Of a stretch of 64,000 nt of DNA, positions 17,021-25,390 are shown piece after piece. Origin of the DNA: Mycobacterium sp. 236(2023) (GTDB lineage Bacteria; Actinomycetota; Actinomycetes; Mycobacteriales; Mycobacteriaceae); contig NZ_JARSBP010000002.1 in NCBI RefSeq assembly GCF_029623955.1, positions 1,488,001-1,552,000 of the forward strand, read 5' to 3'. The notes beneath the pieces were generated by a model. That model did not search any database, was not told where the DNA came from, and saw only the letters and a list, made by a program, of their open reading frames with translations. Made by a program: the position numbers and the translations under genes. The stretch's first letter is position 1. Each line of letters opens with the position of its first letter.

Positions 17021-17505
17021 CCCGTCGGTTTGAGCCGGACGGGCGTCGTCGCGAGGAGACCCAGAGGGTCGACATAGTCGGCGCGCGACGCCGGACCCCA
17101 CATCGCACCCCAGTGCAGGCACGCCGCCGACGCGCAGCCCTCGTGCCCCGCAAGCAGGCCGCCGATGTGCGAGCCTGCCGTCACCAGTTGCCCCCGCCGA
17201 ACCACGGGCTCCACCGGCTCATAGGTGGTGCGCAGCCCGCCGGGGTGCGCGATCGACACGAGCGGCCGGCCCGCAAGGGTGCCCGCGAAAACCACCGTGC
17301 CCCCGGCCGCGGCACGGACCGGCTGTCCTGCGAACCCGGCAAGATCGACCCCGCGGTGGCCGCGCTGCCAGTTCGGCGACGGTGCGTCGAACTGGCGGAC
17401 CACGGCGGGGCGGGGATCGAGCGGCCAATGCAGGCGCCCGTCGTCGGCCGAAGCCGTGGGCGCGCCCAGCACCGCCAGCGCCACGATCATGGAGATGATC
17501 CGCAT
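17017..17505 (-). CDS. Secreted M23-family peptidase-like protein
   Basis: A 162-residue exported protein (Rv2891 position). A signal peptide of 20 residues ends at TASA before DDGRLHW. The M23 (LytM) fold is recognisable: [10 protein letters not shown] gives the zinc ligands H50 and D54, and CLHWG gives H131. Active M23 peptidases carry HxH at the last site, but here the first His is replaced by C129, so hydrolytic activity on peptidoglycan is doubtful; it may act as a binding or activator protein like degenerate LytM factors. A second Cys (C124) nearby could form a disulfide. It is convergent with xerC and divergent from rpsB. Confidence 0.8.
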   Translation of the reverse strand: MRIISMIVALAVLGAPTASADDGRLHWPLDPRPAVVRQFDAPSPNWQRGHRGVDLAGFAGQPVRAAAGGTVVFAGTLAGRPLVSIAHPGGLRTTYEPVEPVVRRGQLVTAGSHIGGLLAGHEGCASAACLHWGAMWGPASRADYVDPLGLLATTPVRLKPTG

Positions 17506-17690
17506 CGTCCCAGTTCAGTCGATCGTGGCCGCGCGCGGGAAGGCCCAACGCAGCACCCTGTGGATGGCCCTTCGCCGTGGTAAAAGCACCTGTTCCGAGC
17601 GTGTAAACTTCTCTGCGCAGCTCGTTAGCTCGGGCTGACTTCGCGCGTCTGCGTCACGGGCTCCGTTTTCGAGGAGCATCGTCACCTCGC

Positions 17691-17725
17691 ATGCCGGGCG
17701 GTCCCGCTCAACGCGGGTCCGGCAT
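17691..17725 (+). promoter_or_regulatory. Bulged stem-loop in the rpsB 5' leader
   Basis: The 293 bases between the peptidase gene and rpsB (17506-17798) contain no gene. The most structured part folds as ATGCCGG (17691-17697) with CCGGCAT (17719-17725), enclosing a second stem CCCGC (17703-17707) with GCGGG (17713-17717). S2 autoregulates rpsB-tsf in E. coli by binding its leader; whether this hairpin does so here is inference. A weak -10-like TAAACT stands at 17604-17609 without a convincing -35, so the transcription start is undefined. Confidence 0.35.
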
Positions 17726-17798
17726 CGAAGCAGTCGCCAGGGCTCGGCGTCACCCGACGTCGCGCGACAACCGACAAATAAAAGAGGTATGGCCAACT

Positions 17799-18629
17799 AT
17801 GGCTGTCGTCACCATGAAGCAGCTGCTCGACAGCGGCACCCACTTCGGGCACCAGACCCGTCGCTGGAATCCCAAGATGAAGCGGTTCATCTTCACCGAC
17901 CGCAACGGCATCTACATCATCGATCTGCAGCAGACGCTGACCTACATCGACAAGGCCTACGAGTTCGTGAAGGAGACCGTCGCACACGGCGGCACCATCA
18001 TGTTCGTCGGCACCAAGAAGCAGGCGCAGGAGTCCATCGCCGAAGAGGCGACCCGCGTCGGCATGCCGTACGTGAATCAGCGCTGGCTGGGCGGCATGCT
18101 CACCAACTTCTCCACCGTGCACAAGCGTCTGCAGCGCCTCAAGGAGCTTGAGGCCATGGAGCAGACCGGTGGCTTCGAGGGTCGCACCAAGAAGGAAATC
18201 CTGATGCTGACGCGCGAGAAGAACAAGCTCGAGCGCAGCCTCGGTGGTATCCGCGACATGCAGAAGGTGCCGTCGGCGATCTGGGTCGTCGACACCAACA
18301 AGGAGCACCTCGCCGTCGCCGAGGCCCGCAAGCTGAACATCCCGATCATCGCGATCCTCGACACCAACTGCGATCCGGATCTCGTCGACTACCCGATCCC
18401 GGGTAACGACGACGCCATCCGCTCGGCCGCACTGCTGACCAAGGTGGTGGCCTCCGCGGTCGCCGAGGGTCTGCAGGCTCGCTCGGGTGGCGGTGCCGGT
18501 GCCGACAAGTCCGAGGCCGAAGCGGCCGAGCCGCTGGCCGAATGGGAGCAGGAGCTTCTTGCCGGTGCCACCACGGCCGCACCCGAGGCTGCCGCCGGCG
18601 AGACTGCCGCACCCGAACAGTCCTCCTGA
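17799..18629 (+). CDS. rpsB: 30S ribosomal protein S2
   Basis: A 276-residue ribosomal protein S2, part of the small-subunit back. The start is ATG 17799 ([19 protein letters not shown]), 11 bases after an AAAGAGG sequence; an ATG ten bases earlier is in another frame. Typical S2 blocks are [47 protein letters not shown] and [27 protein letters not shown]. The long acidic, alanine-rich C-terminus (after residue about 230) is typical of actinobacterial S2. It is followed 33 bases later by tsf, the universal partner. Confidence 0.97.
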   Translation: MAVVTMKQLLDSGTHFGHQTRRWNPKMKRFIFTDRNGIYIIDLQQTLTYIDKAYEFVKETVAHGGTIMFVGTKKQAQESIAEEATRVGMPYVNQRWLGGMLTNFSTVHKRLQRLKELEAMEQTGGFEGRTKKEILMLTREKNKLERSLGGIRDMQKVPSAIWVVDTNKEHLAVAEARKLNIPIIAILDTNCDPDLVDYPIPGNDDAIRSAALLTKVVASAVAEGLQARSGGGAGADKSEAEAAEPLAEWEQELLAGATTAAPEAAAGETAAPEQSS

Positions 18630-18662
18630 TCCGTTTCGCGACGTCTAAAAGGAAAGACTTCT

Positions 18663-19478
18663 ATGGCTAACTACACCGCTGCCGACGTCAAGCGCCTTCG
18701 CGACTTGACCGGCGCCGGAATGCTCGATTCCAAGAACGCACTGGTCGATGCCGAAGGCGACTTCGACAAGGCCGTCGAGCTGCTGCGCATCAAGGGCGCC
18801 AAGGACGTCGGCAAGCGCGCAGAGCGCGCGACTGCCGAGGGTCTGGTCGCAGCCAAGGACGGAGCTCTCATCGAGCTCAACTCCGAGACGGACTTCGTCG
18901 CCAAGAACGCCGAGTTCCAGGCCGCCGCGGACCAGATCGTCGCCGCCGCTGCCGCCGCCAAGGCGACCGACGTCGACGCGCTCAAGGCCGCCAAGCTCGG
19001 CGACACGACGGTCGAGCAGTCCATCGCCGACCTGTCGGCCAAGATCGGCGAGAAGCTCGAACTGCGCCGTGCCGCCTATTTCGACGGCCAGGTCGAGACC
19101 TACCTGCACAAGCGCGCGGCTGACCTGCCGCCCGCCGTGGGAGTTCTCGTCGAGTACACCGGCGATGACAAGTCCGCCGCGCATGCGGTCGCACTGCAGA
19201 TCGCTGCGCTGAAGGCCAAGTACCTCACCCGTGAGGACGTGCCCGAGGACATCGTCGCCAACGAGCGGCGTATCGCCGAGGAGACGGCCCGCAACGAGGG
19301 CAAGCCCGAGCAGGCGCTGCCCAAGATCATCGAGGGTCGCGTCACCGGCTATTACAAGGACGTCGTGCTGCTCGATCAGCCGTCGGTGTCCGACAACAAG
19401 AAGTCGGTCAAGGCGCTGCTCGATGAGGCCGGCGTGACCGTGACGCGGTTCGTCCGCTTCGAGGTCGGTCAGGCCTGA
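18663..19478 (+). CDS. tsf: Elongation factor Ts
   Basis: A 271-residue guanine-nucleotide exchange factor for EF-Tu. The ATG follows AAAAGGAAAG at a good distance. The UBA-like N-terminus reads [19 protein letters not shown], the EF-Tu interaction motif is [15 protein letters not shown] near residues 43-57, and [14 protein letters not shown] is the core block near 74-87. The C-terminal module is present but compact, as in other mycobacteria. It is cotranscribed with rpsB and followed by a strong terminator, so the downstream sugar transferase has its own promoter. Confidence 0.97.
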   Translation: MANYTAADVKRLRDLTGAGMLDSKNALVDAEGDFDKAVELLRIKGAKDVGKRAERATAEGLVAAKDGALIELNSETDFVAKNAEFQAAADQIVAAAAAAKATDVDALKAAKLGDTTVEQSIADLSAKIGEKLELRRAAYFDGQVETYLHKRAADLPPAVGVLVEYTGDDKSAAHAVALQIAALKAKYLTREDVPEDIVANERRIAEETARNEGKPEQALPKIIEGRVTGYYKDVVLLDQPSVSDNKKSVKALLDEAGVTVTRFVRFEVGQA

Positions 19479-19492
19479 TCTCCAACCTGCTG

Positions 19493-19533
19493 CGAAGCCC
19501 CCGAGACCACCGGTCTCGGGGGCTTCGTTTTAT
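19493..19533 (+). terminator. Intrinsic terminator of rpsB-tsf
   Basis: A perfect 16-base-pair stem (19493-19508 with 19512-19527) closed by a three-base loop is followed by TTTTAT. It begins 15 bases after the tsf stop. This is an unusually clean rho-independent terminator for mycobacterial DNA and separates the ribosomal operon from the accessory gene that follows. Confidence 0.93.
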
Positions 19534-19812
19534 CGGTCAAACCTTCACAATCCCAAATTGTGAGATCAAGAGAACGTCGATCTTTTCAAGATCAGTTTGC
19601 CTATGGTAGCAATTTCTGACGGCATGTGAGGTCAGCGTAAATTTTGTGAAGCCGAAGACTTTGCCTGAATGGACGCACGCTACCTCTGGCAAAGTTCACA
19701 GCTAACTTGTTCCCGACATTTGCCATCACGCTAAAGTGGCAATTGCCGCCGCCACGCACCCCGTCGAGTTAATCTTTTCGCATGGCGGATCGAGAGAACT
19801 GTTCTGGTCACG
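19534..19812 (+). promoter_or_regulatory. AT-richer leader with several palindromes before the sugar transferase
   Basis: This gene-free stretch is visibly richer in A and T than its surroundings. It contains a 7-base inverted repeat TCACAAT-N5-ATTGTGA (19545-19563), GATCTT-N3-AAGATC (19579-19593), the 10-base palindrome GGCAATTGCC (19738-19747), and repeated TTTGCC/GGCAAA half-sites (around 19660, 19687, 19720). No open frame of interest is present. The density of dyads suggests regulator binding in front of the exopolysaccharide-type gene; the regulator is unknown. Confidence 0.5.
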
Positions 19813-21300
19813 GTGACCCGCACGGTTGACTCCTCCCATACGGCAAACTCACTTGCCAACGGGGGAATGGCGAATTTAGCTCCGGTCGAGAATGTCCAGC
19901 TACATAGACACAGGACCTGGGAGCCGTACATCGGTGCGGCGATCGACCTGTCGACGGCATCGTTGGCGGTCGCCGTTGGCATGACGTGGGCGACCCACGC
20001 AGGCCTGGAGTTGCCGCCGACCTGGATGCTGTTCTTCTTCGCGCCGACCATCGTTGCGATGAGCGCGCTTCGGGGGATGTATCAGCGGTCGCTCAAGCGC
20101 ACGTTCCTCGACGAATTGCCCACCGTGCAGGCGGTTGTCGCTCTGTCGGCGATGCTGCTGCTGAGCGGCCTGGTGCTGAACCCCTTCATCACGGGATCAC
20201 GCGGGAGTTCGATCGCCAGGCTGTGGATGTGTGCGGCCGTCCTGGTCCCACTGGGCCGGCTGGTGTGGATCGCCATCAAGAACCACCACTACCGCCACAA
20301 CCGCATGACTGCCCCGACGCTGATCGTCGGCAACGGGCGGGTCGCAGCCAAGGTGGTCGATCGCCTCAAGATCACGCCGGAGTACGGCCTGACGCCGGTC
20401 GGGATCATCGACGACGAGATCCCGATGATGGGGATCGACCGGGACCAACCCGCGAGCATTCCGTACCTGGGCAGGCTGGAGATGCTCGATGAGGTCATCA
20501 CGCGGACAGGTGCCGAATGCCTGATCGTCGCGTTCTCCCGTACCCGTGACGACGCGATGCATGCCGCTGTGAAGGTGGCGCACAAACGCGGGGTCGCGGT
20601 GTGGATCGTCCCTCGCATCTACGACACCGTCGGTGTGCACGCCCACATCGAGCACATCGGCGGGCTGCCCCTCATCGCCGTTCCCCGGACCGACCCCCGC
20701 AGTTGGCAGTTCGCGGCCAAGCATCTCTCCGACCGTCTGTTCGCAGGCCTCGGTCTGCTCGCGATCTCACCGTTCTTCCTCACCCTGATGCTGCTGGTCC
20801 GTTTGAGCTCGCCGGGGCCCATCTTCTTCAGCCAACCCCGCATCGGTCGCGACGGAAAAGAGTTCGGCTGTCTGAAGTTCCGTTCGATGCGCCCGCCGCG
20901 CGAGAGCGACGCGAAATTCGAGCGCAGCGCCGATTCCGCGCCGGGTGGTGTCGAAGGTGTCGACCGCAGGACCACGATCGGCAAGATCATGCGAGCGACG
21001 TCGATGGATGAGCTGCCCCAGCTCATCAACGTCATAAGAGGGCATATGAGCCTGGTCGGCCCCCGGCCCGAGCGTCCGGAGTATGTCGACCTGTTCAACG
21101 TCCAGATCGCCCGCTACGGCGACCGGCACAGGGTCAAGGCCGGAATCACCGGATGGGCCCAGGTGCACGGCCTCCGCGGGCAGACATCCATCGCCGACCG
21201 CGCGGAGTGGGACAACTTCTACATCGAGAACTGGTCGCTGTGGCTGGACTGGAAAATCCTGGCGATGACGGTCGGGGCGGTGCTGCGCCGCGCGGAGTGA
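19813..21300 (+). CDS. Polyprenyl glycosylphosphotransferase (WcaJ/CpsE-like) for surface polysaccharide
   Basis: A 495-residue membrane enzyme that would load the first sugar-1-phosphate onto undecaprenyl/decaprenyl phosphate. The N-terminal half has four hydrophobic helices and a CoA-binding-like Rossmann segment (TLIVGNGRVAAKVVDRL). A fifth, re-entrant helix (FAGLGLLAISPFFLTLMLLV) starts the bacterial sugar transferase domain, with FFSQPRIGRDGKEF, LKFRSM, ATSMDELPQLINVIRGHMS and LVGPRPERPEYV. Start is GTG 19813; an in-frame ATG at 19867 is possible. Other capsule genes are not adjacent, so it is an orphan initiator inserted between tsf and amiC. Confidence 0.87.
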   Translation: MTRTVDSSHTANSLANGGMANLAPVENVQLHRHRTWEPYIGAAIDLSTASLAVAVGMTWATHAGLELPPTWMLFFFAPTIVAMSALRGMYQRSLKRTFLDELPTVQAVVALSAMLLLSGLVLNPFITGSRGSSIARLWMCAAVLVPLGRLVWIAIKNHHYRHNRMTAPTLIVGNGRVAAKVVDRLKITPEYGLTPVGIIDDEIPMMGIDRDQPASIPYLGRLEMLDEVITRTGAECLIVAFSRTRDDAMHAAVKVAHKRGVAVWIVPRIYDTVGVHAHIEHIGGLPLIAVPRTDPRSWQFAAKHLSDRLFAGLGLLAISPFFLTLMLLVRLSSPGPIFFSQPRIGRDGKEFGCLKFRSMRPPRESDAKFERSADSAPGGVEGVDRRTTIGKIMRATSMDELPQLINVIRGHMSLVGPRPERPEYVDLFNVQIARYGDRHRVKAGITGWAQVHGLRGQTSIADRAEWDNFYIENWSLWLDWKILAMTVGAVLRRAE

Positions 21301-21330
21301 CCGCTCGGTACGCTTTGGTACCGTCGGACG

Positions 21331-22737
21331 ATGGATCGCATTGACGCCTTTGGCGACGACGCCCTGGGAGATCTCGACGCCGTCGGTCTCGTGACCGCGC
21401 TGCGCGCCGGGACGGTCTCGCCCCTGGAGCTTGTCGACGCCGCGATCGCGCGCACGGAGAAGGTCAACCCTGCGCTGAACGCGCTGGCCTTCCAGGCCTA
21501 CGACCGGGCTCGGGTGCGCGGTGCCCAGCACCAGCCGTACGGCGGATTCTTCGACGGGGTGCCGTCCTTCATCAAGGACAACGTGGCTGTCGCCGGTATG
21601 CCGACGATGGAGGGCACCGATGCGTGGGAGCCGGTGCCTGCCACCGAGAACGGTGATTTTGCCCGGGCGTACCTGGCGACCGGCCTTGTGCCGCTGGGCA
21701 AAACACAGTTGTCCGAGTTCGGGTTCAGCGCCGTCGCCGAGCACGCACGACTGGGCGCCGTGCGTAATCCCTGGAACACCCAGCACACCGCGGGAGCCTC
21801 ATCGTCGGGCTCGGGTGCGTTCGTCGCCGCGGGGGTCGTGCCGATCGCCCACGCCAACGACGGCGGGGGATCGATCAGGATCCCTGCCTCCTGCAACGGC
21901 CTGGTGGGTCTGAAACCGTCCCGCGGCAGACTCCCGCTCGACAAGAACATGCGTCAGATGCCGCTGCGAATCGTCGCCAACGGCGTCGTGACGCGGTCGG
22001 TGCGTGACACCGCGGCGTTCTACCGCGAGATGGAGAAGGTGTACGCCAACCCGAAGCTGCCGCCGATCGGTGACATCACGGCTCCCGGCGCGCAACGCCT
22101 GCGCGTCGCCGTGTGCACGCGCTCCATCTCGCGTGAGGCCGCCCCCGAGGTCGGGGAACTCACGCTGAAGACCGCAGCTTTACTGGAGAGGCTCGGGCAC
22201 CGGGTCGAGGTGATCGACAACCCGATCCCGAAGCGGTTCATCGACGACTTCCTGCTGTACTGGTCGTTTTTGGCCTTCGCCTTGGTGCGTGGCGGACACC
22301 GCACGTTCGGGTCCAGCTTCGACCGGGAGCGGCTGGACAATCTGACCCGCGGCCTCGAGGAGCACGCTGCGCGAAATCTCCACAAGGTGCCGCTGGCGAT
22401 CGTCCGCCTGAGCCGGGTTCGGCGGATCACATCGCGCCTGCAGTCCACCTACGACGTTCTGCTGACACCCACACTGGCCGAAACTCCGCCCAGCGTCGGA
22501 TATCTGGACCCGACAGCGCCCTATGAGCAGATCATCGACAGGCTCGTCGACTGGGTCGCTTTCACGCCGCTGCAGAACGTCACGGGTGAGCCGGCGATCT
22601 CGCTGCCGGTGGGGCAGTCCGAGTCGGGATTGCCGATCGGCATGATGTTCGGCGCGGGCGTCGGTGAAGAGGCGCGGCTGCTCGAGCTCGCCTTCGAGCT
22701 CGAACAAGCACAACCGTGGGCGCGCATTCAGTCGTGA
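21331..22737 (+). CDS. amiC: Amidase-signature family amidase (AmiC-type)
   Basis: A 468-residue amidase matching Rv2888c by position. The Ser-cisSer-Lys triad is visible: K82 in SFIKDNVAV, the cis-Ser around S158 in GASSSGSG, and the nucleophile near S181 in NDGGGSIRIP. The family hydrolyses amides to acids and ammonia; in mycobacteria AmiC is reported to activate some amide prodrugs. It starts 30 bases after the sugar transferase stop and is on the same strand; the linked segment QTLAxTPP near the C-terminus (here TPTLAETPPSVG) supports the assignment. Natural substrate unknown. Confidence 0.88.
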   Translation: MDRIDAFGDDALGDLDAVGLVTALRAGTVSPLELVDAAIARTEKVNPALNALAFQAYDRARVRGAQHQPYGGFFDGVPSFIKDNVAVAGMPTMEGTDAWEPVPATENGDFARAYLATGLVPLGKTQLSEFGFSAVAEHARLGAVRNPWNTQHTAGASSSGSGAFVAAGVVPIAHANDGGGSIRIPASCNGLVGLKPSRGRLPLDKNMRQMPLRIVANGVVTRSVRDTAAFYREMEKVYANPKLPPIGDITAPGAQRLRVAVCTRSISREAAPEVGELTLKTAALLERLGHRVEVIDNPIPKRFIDDFLLYWSFLAFALVRGGHRTFGSSFDRERLDNLTRGLEEHAARNLHKVPLAIVRLSRVRRITSRLQSTYDVLLTPTLAETPPSVGYLDPTAPYEQIIDRLVDWVAFTPLQNVTGEPAISLPVGQSESGLPIGMMFGAGVGEEARLLELAFELEQAQPWARIQS

Positions 22738-22878
22738 CCTGGACGAAAGTCGTCATCGGTATGCGACGAAATCCGTTGCGGGCGCGACACCTCGACGTAA
22801 CCGGCACCGGCCTGAGTTAACGTCAGCGAGACCGTGCGCTGCTCTTGGTGAAACGAATCGACCCGAGCATCGCTCATT

Positions 22879-24036
22879 GTGGAGACCACAGCGAGGGCGG
22901 GATCGCCGCCGATCGCCCCGTCGACCGGCAACACCTTCGGGTGCCTGGTCAGGTTCGCGCTGGCCAACATCCGGCGCCGCCCGGAGCGCTTCGTGCTGTC
23001 TGTCGTGGGCATCGCACTGGCGATCGCGTGCGTGACGATCGTCCGGACGATCTCGGCGGGATTCGCGGAGACGGGGGAGACGTCGATCGCCGATGTTGTT
23101 GGCGGCGGCCAGTTATGGGTCGTCCCGGCCGCAGGCGTGCATTACGACCCTGATGTTCAGGCGATCGTCGCCGATGGCTCCGCGCCGGCGCTCGCCCCAC
23201 CCGAGGGGTGGACGGCGACGCGCACACTGTCGGGAGTGATCGACCTCGACGGCCAACCGGTGTCGCTGCGCGGCAGCGACACCGTGGCAAGTGGACAGGC
23301 TGTTCTGGGATCGCCTGTCGCGGCTCGCCTCGGCATGGCCGACGGCGCACGCGTCGACATCGCCGGTCAGAGCCTGACCGTCTCGATCAGCGGCGCGGGA
23401 CAATCGGTGACAGTTTCGACACCGGTCGCGCAGTCGGTTGTCGGCGACAACGGCTGGTGGATGGTCGCGGCCCCAGAGGGCGAACAACAGCGCCGAGATC
23501 TCGGCCAGACCTTCGGCGCTGCAGTCGATCTGCCGTTCAGCACCGACCCGTCGACGCAGCCGGACGCGGGAGGTGCGGGCCTGATCTACGACACCGTCGG
23601 TGGATCGAGCCCGCTGACCTTCGAGCAGCGGTTCTCGGCGCTGTTCTCCGGCAAGGTCACCGGATCGACACTCGGAATGATCTCGATGGTGGGCCTGGGC
23701 CTCGGCTTTGTGATCGCCGTGTCGTCCTTCCTGGCGGCGGTCACGGAACGGCGGCGCGAGTTCGGCATCATGTCGAGCATCGGTCTGGCCGACGAGGTGC
23801 TCTACTTCTTCCTCGTCGAATCCGCGATCGTCTTCCTCGCGGCCTACATCGTCGGGGTCGCCGCAGCCGGAGTCGCTGTCGCGCTGGTGATCCCGGGCAT
23901 CGCAACGTTGTCGGCATGGCTGCAGGGCGCTGCCTTGACCGCGATGTTCCTGCCGGCCATGACGATCGTCGGTGCGCTGGTGCCCGTGCACCGACTCCTG
24001 CAGCAGAAGCCGGTCGATCTGTTGGGAGACCGCTAA
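22879..24036 (+). CDS. FtsX/MacB-like ABC permease (large subunit)
   Basis: A 385-residue membrane protein. One helix near residues 38-58 (RFVLSVVGIALAIACVTIV) is followed by a large extracytoplasmic domain of about 200 residues and then three helices (starting near 265, 315 and 355), the FtsX/MacB topology. The conserved cytoplasmic loop TERRREFGIMSSIGLADEV and the closing LLQQKPVDLLGDR are typical. GTG 22879 is used as start. The 141 bases before it hold no gene. It forms a three-gene unit with the small permease and the ATPase, likely a type VII (mechanotransmission) ABC system acting on lipids, lipoproteins or an exported compound. Confidence 0.82.
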   Translation: METTARAGSPPIAPSTGNTFGCLVRFALANIRRRPERFVLSVVGIALAIACVTIVRTISAGFAETGETSIADVVGGGQLWVVPAAGVHYDPDVQAIVADGSAPALAPPEGWTATRTLSGVIDLDGQPVSLRGSDTVASGQAVLGSPVAARLGMADGARVDIAGQSLTVSISGAGQSVTVSTPVAQSVVGDNGWWMVAAPEGEQQRRDLGQTFGAAVDLPFSTDPSTQPDAGGAGLIYDTVGGSSPLTFEQRFSALFSGKVTGSTLGMISMVGLGLGFVIAVSSFLAAVTERRREFGIMSSIGLADEVLYFFLVESAIVFLAAYIVGVAAAGVAVALVIPGIATLSAWLQGAALTAMFLPAMTIVGALVPVHRLLQQKPVDLLGDR

Positions 24037-24606
24037 GTGAGCATCGGTAAGGGATTGTCGTACGGCTGGCTGGCGACGCGCCGCCGGCTGTCGGAGATGG
24101 TGCTTCCGGTCGTCACGACCGCCACCGGTGCGCTGTTGGTGGTCCTCGTTTTCGGGTTGTCCGACGGAATCCGCACCCAGTCAGCATCATTGGGTCACGC
24201 CGAGGAAATCGCCCGCGCGGTAATCCTGATCGCCGTCACCGTGCTTCTGGTCGGCGTCGCCGAGGTCGCGGTCGCGACCACCCGGACCGTCGCCCACCGC
24301 ACCCGTGAACTCGGCGTGCTGGCCGCCACCGGTGTGCCCCGCGCCCCCGTCGTGGCGGCACTGCTCGTCGAACCGGTGATCGCGGCGGTGCTCGGCGCCC
24401 TCGCCGGCGCACTGCTCGCGGTGATCGCCGGCGTCGTCCTCGGAATGGTCGGCGTCGTCGCCACCGGGGTGTCCTACAGCGGGCTGGCCCTCGGTGCGGG
24501 CATCGCCGTCGCTGTCAGCATCGCGGCCGCACTGGCCACCAGCATCCTGCCCACCTGGAAGGCCGCCAGCCGGCCGCCCATCCGATCCCTCGCATCAGGA
24601 GGCTGA
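24037..24606 (+). CDS. Small FtsX-like ABC permease without periplasmic domain
   Basis: A 189-residue partner permease that begins directly after the stop of the large subunit. It has about four hydrophobic segments (near residues 22-42, 60-80, 102-125 and 145-165) and the FtsX-family loop TVAHRTRELGVLAATGVPRA, ending in PTWKAASRPPIRSLASGG, the usual end of these permeases. The extracytoplasmic MacB domain between the first two helices is reduced to about 20 residues, so the complex would be asymmetric, with only one subunit reaching outward. Confidence 0.78.
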   Translation: MSIGKGLSYGWLATRRRLSEMVLPVVTTATGALLVVLVFGLSDGIRTQSASLGHAEEIARAVILIAVTVLLVGVAEVAVATTRTVAHRTRELGVLAATGVPRAPVVAALLVEPVIAAVLGALAGALLAVIAGVVLGMVGVVATGVSYSGLALGAGIAVAVSIAAALATSILPTWKAASRPPIRSLASGG

Positions 24607-24608
24607 CC

Positions 24609-25334
24609 ATGACCGCCATCGACGAATCATCCGGCACCGCCGTCGACACGCACACGGGTACCGCCCCGGTGATCGAGATCTCGGACGTGTGGAAACTGCA
24701 CAAACTCGGCGACGAGGTCGTCAAGGCGCTCATGGCGGCCGAACTCACCGTGATGCCCGGCGAATTCGTGTGCCTGATGGGCCCCAGCGGCAGCGGCAAG
24801 TCCACGCTGCTGAACATCATCGGCGGACTCGATCGGCCCACGAAAGGCATCGTCAAGATCGCAGGTAAGGACACCGCGACGCTCACCGAGAGCCAGTACG
24901 CGGCCCTGCGTCACGACACCATCGGCTTCATCTTCCAGAGCTACAACCTGATCCCGTTCCTGTCGGCGGTCGAAAACGTCGAACTCCCGCTGATGTTCGA
25001 ACCCTACGACCGGAAGTCGTTGCGCAAGAGGGCGACCGAACTGCTGGAACTGGTCGGCCTCGGACATCGGATCAACCATCAGCCGACCAAGATGTCGGGC
25101 GGCGAACAGCAGCGCACGGCGATCGCGCGCTCGTTGATCAGCAACCCGACGCTCGTCCTGGCCGACGAGCCCACAGCCAACCTTGACCACCGTACGGGGG
25201 AAACGGTGGTGCGCATGCTGCGCGACCTGTGCTCGACCATGGGTGTCACCGTGGTCGCCAGCACCCATGACCCCACGGTGGCCGACGAAGCGAGCCGTGT
25301 CGTCCGGATGAAAGACGGACAAATCGTCAACTGA
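24609..25334 (+). CDS. ABC transporter ATP-binding protein (MacB/LolD-like)
   Basis: A 241-residue ATPase of the MacB/LolD/FtsE group. Walker A GPSGSGKST lies at residues 58-66, the Q-loop in GFIFQSYNLIPFLSA near 107-121, the signature MSGGEQQRTAIARSL near 163-177 and Walker B LVLADEPTANLD near 184-195, with the switch His in VVASTHDP. FQSYNL is typical of this family. The ATG follows AGGAGG at the end of the small permease. It powers the two FtsX-like subunits. Confidence 0.92.
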   Translation: MTAIDESSGTAVDTHTGTAPVIEISDVWKLHKLGDEVVKALMAAELTVMPGEFVCLMGPSGSGKSTLLNIIGGLDRPTKGIVKIAGKDTATLTESQYAALRHDTIGFIFQSYNLIPFLSAVENVELPLMFEPYDRKSLRKRATELLELVGLGHRINHQPTKMSGGEQQRTAIARSLISNPTLVLADEPTANLDHRTGETVVRMLRDLCSTMGVTVVASTHDPTVADEASRVVRMKDGQIVN

Positions 25335-25356
25335 CCAACGTTGTTGGTCCCCAACA
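25335..25356. promoter_or_regulatory. Overlapping palindromes before the amine permease gene
   Basis: Two perfect inverted repeats share a half-site: CCAAC-N3-GTTGG (25335-25347) and TGTTGG-N3-CCAACA (25342-25356). They begin right after the ABC ATPase stop and end 34 bases before the permease ATG. No U-tract follows, so an operator for the permease/amine oxidase pair is more likely than a terminator. Confidence 0.4.
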
Positions 25357-25390
25357 TATCTTCTGGATTTGATGGAGCGGAGACAATCGA

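Noticed and set aside
17789..18151. An ATG ten bases upstream of rpsB opening a 120-codon frame
   Set aside because: The frame overlaps rpsB out of register and encodes an Arg/His-rich nonsense product; the S2 start at 17799 is certain from homology.
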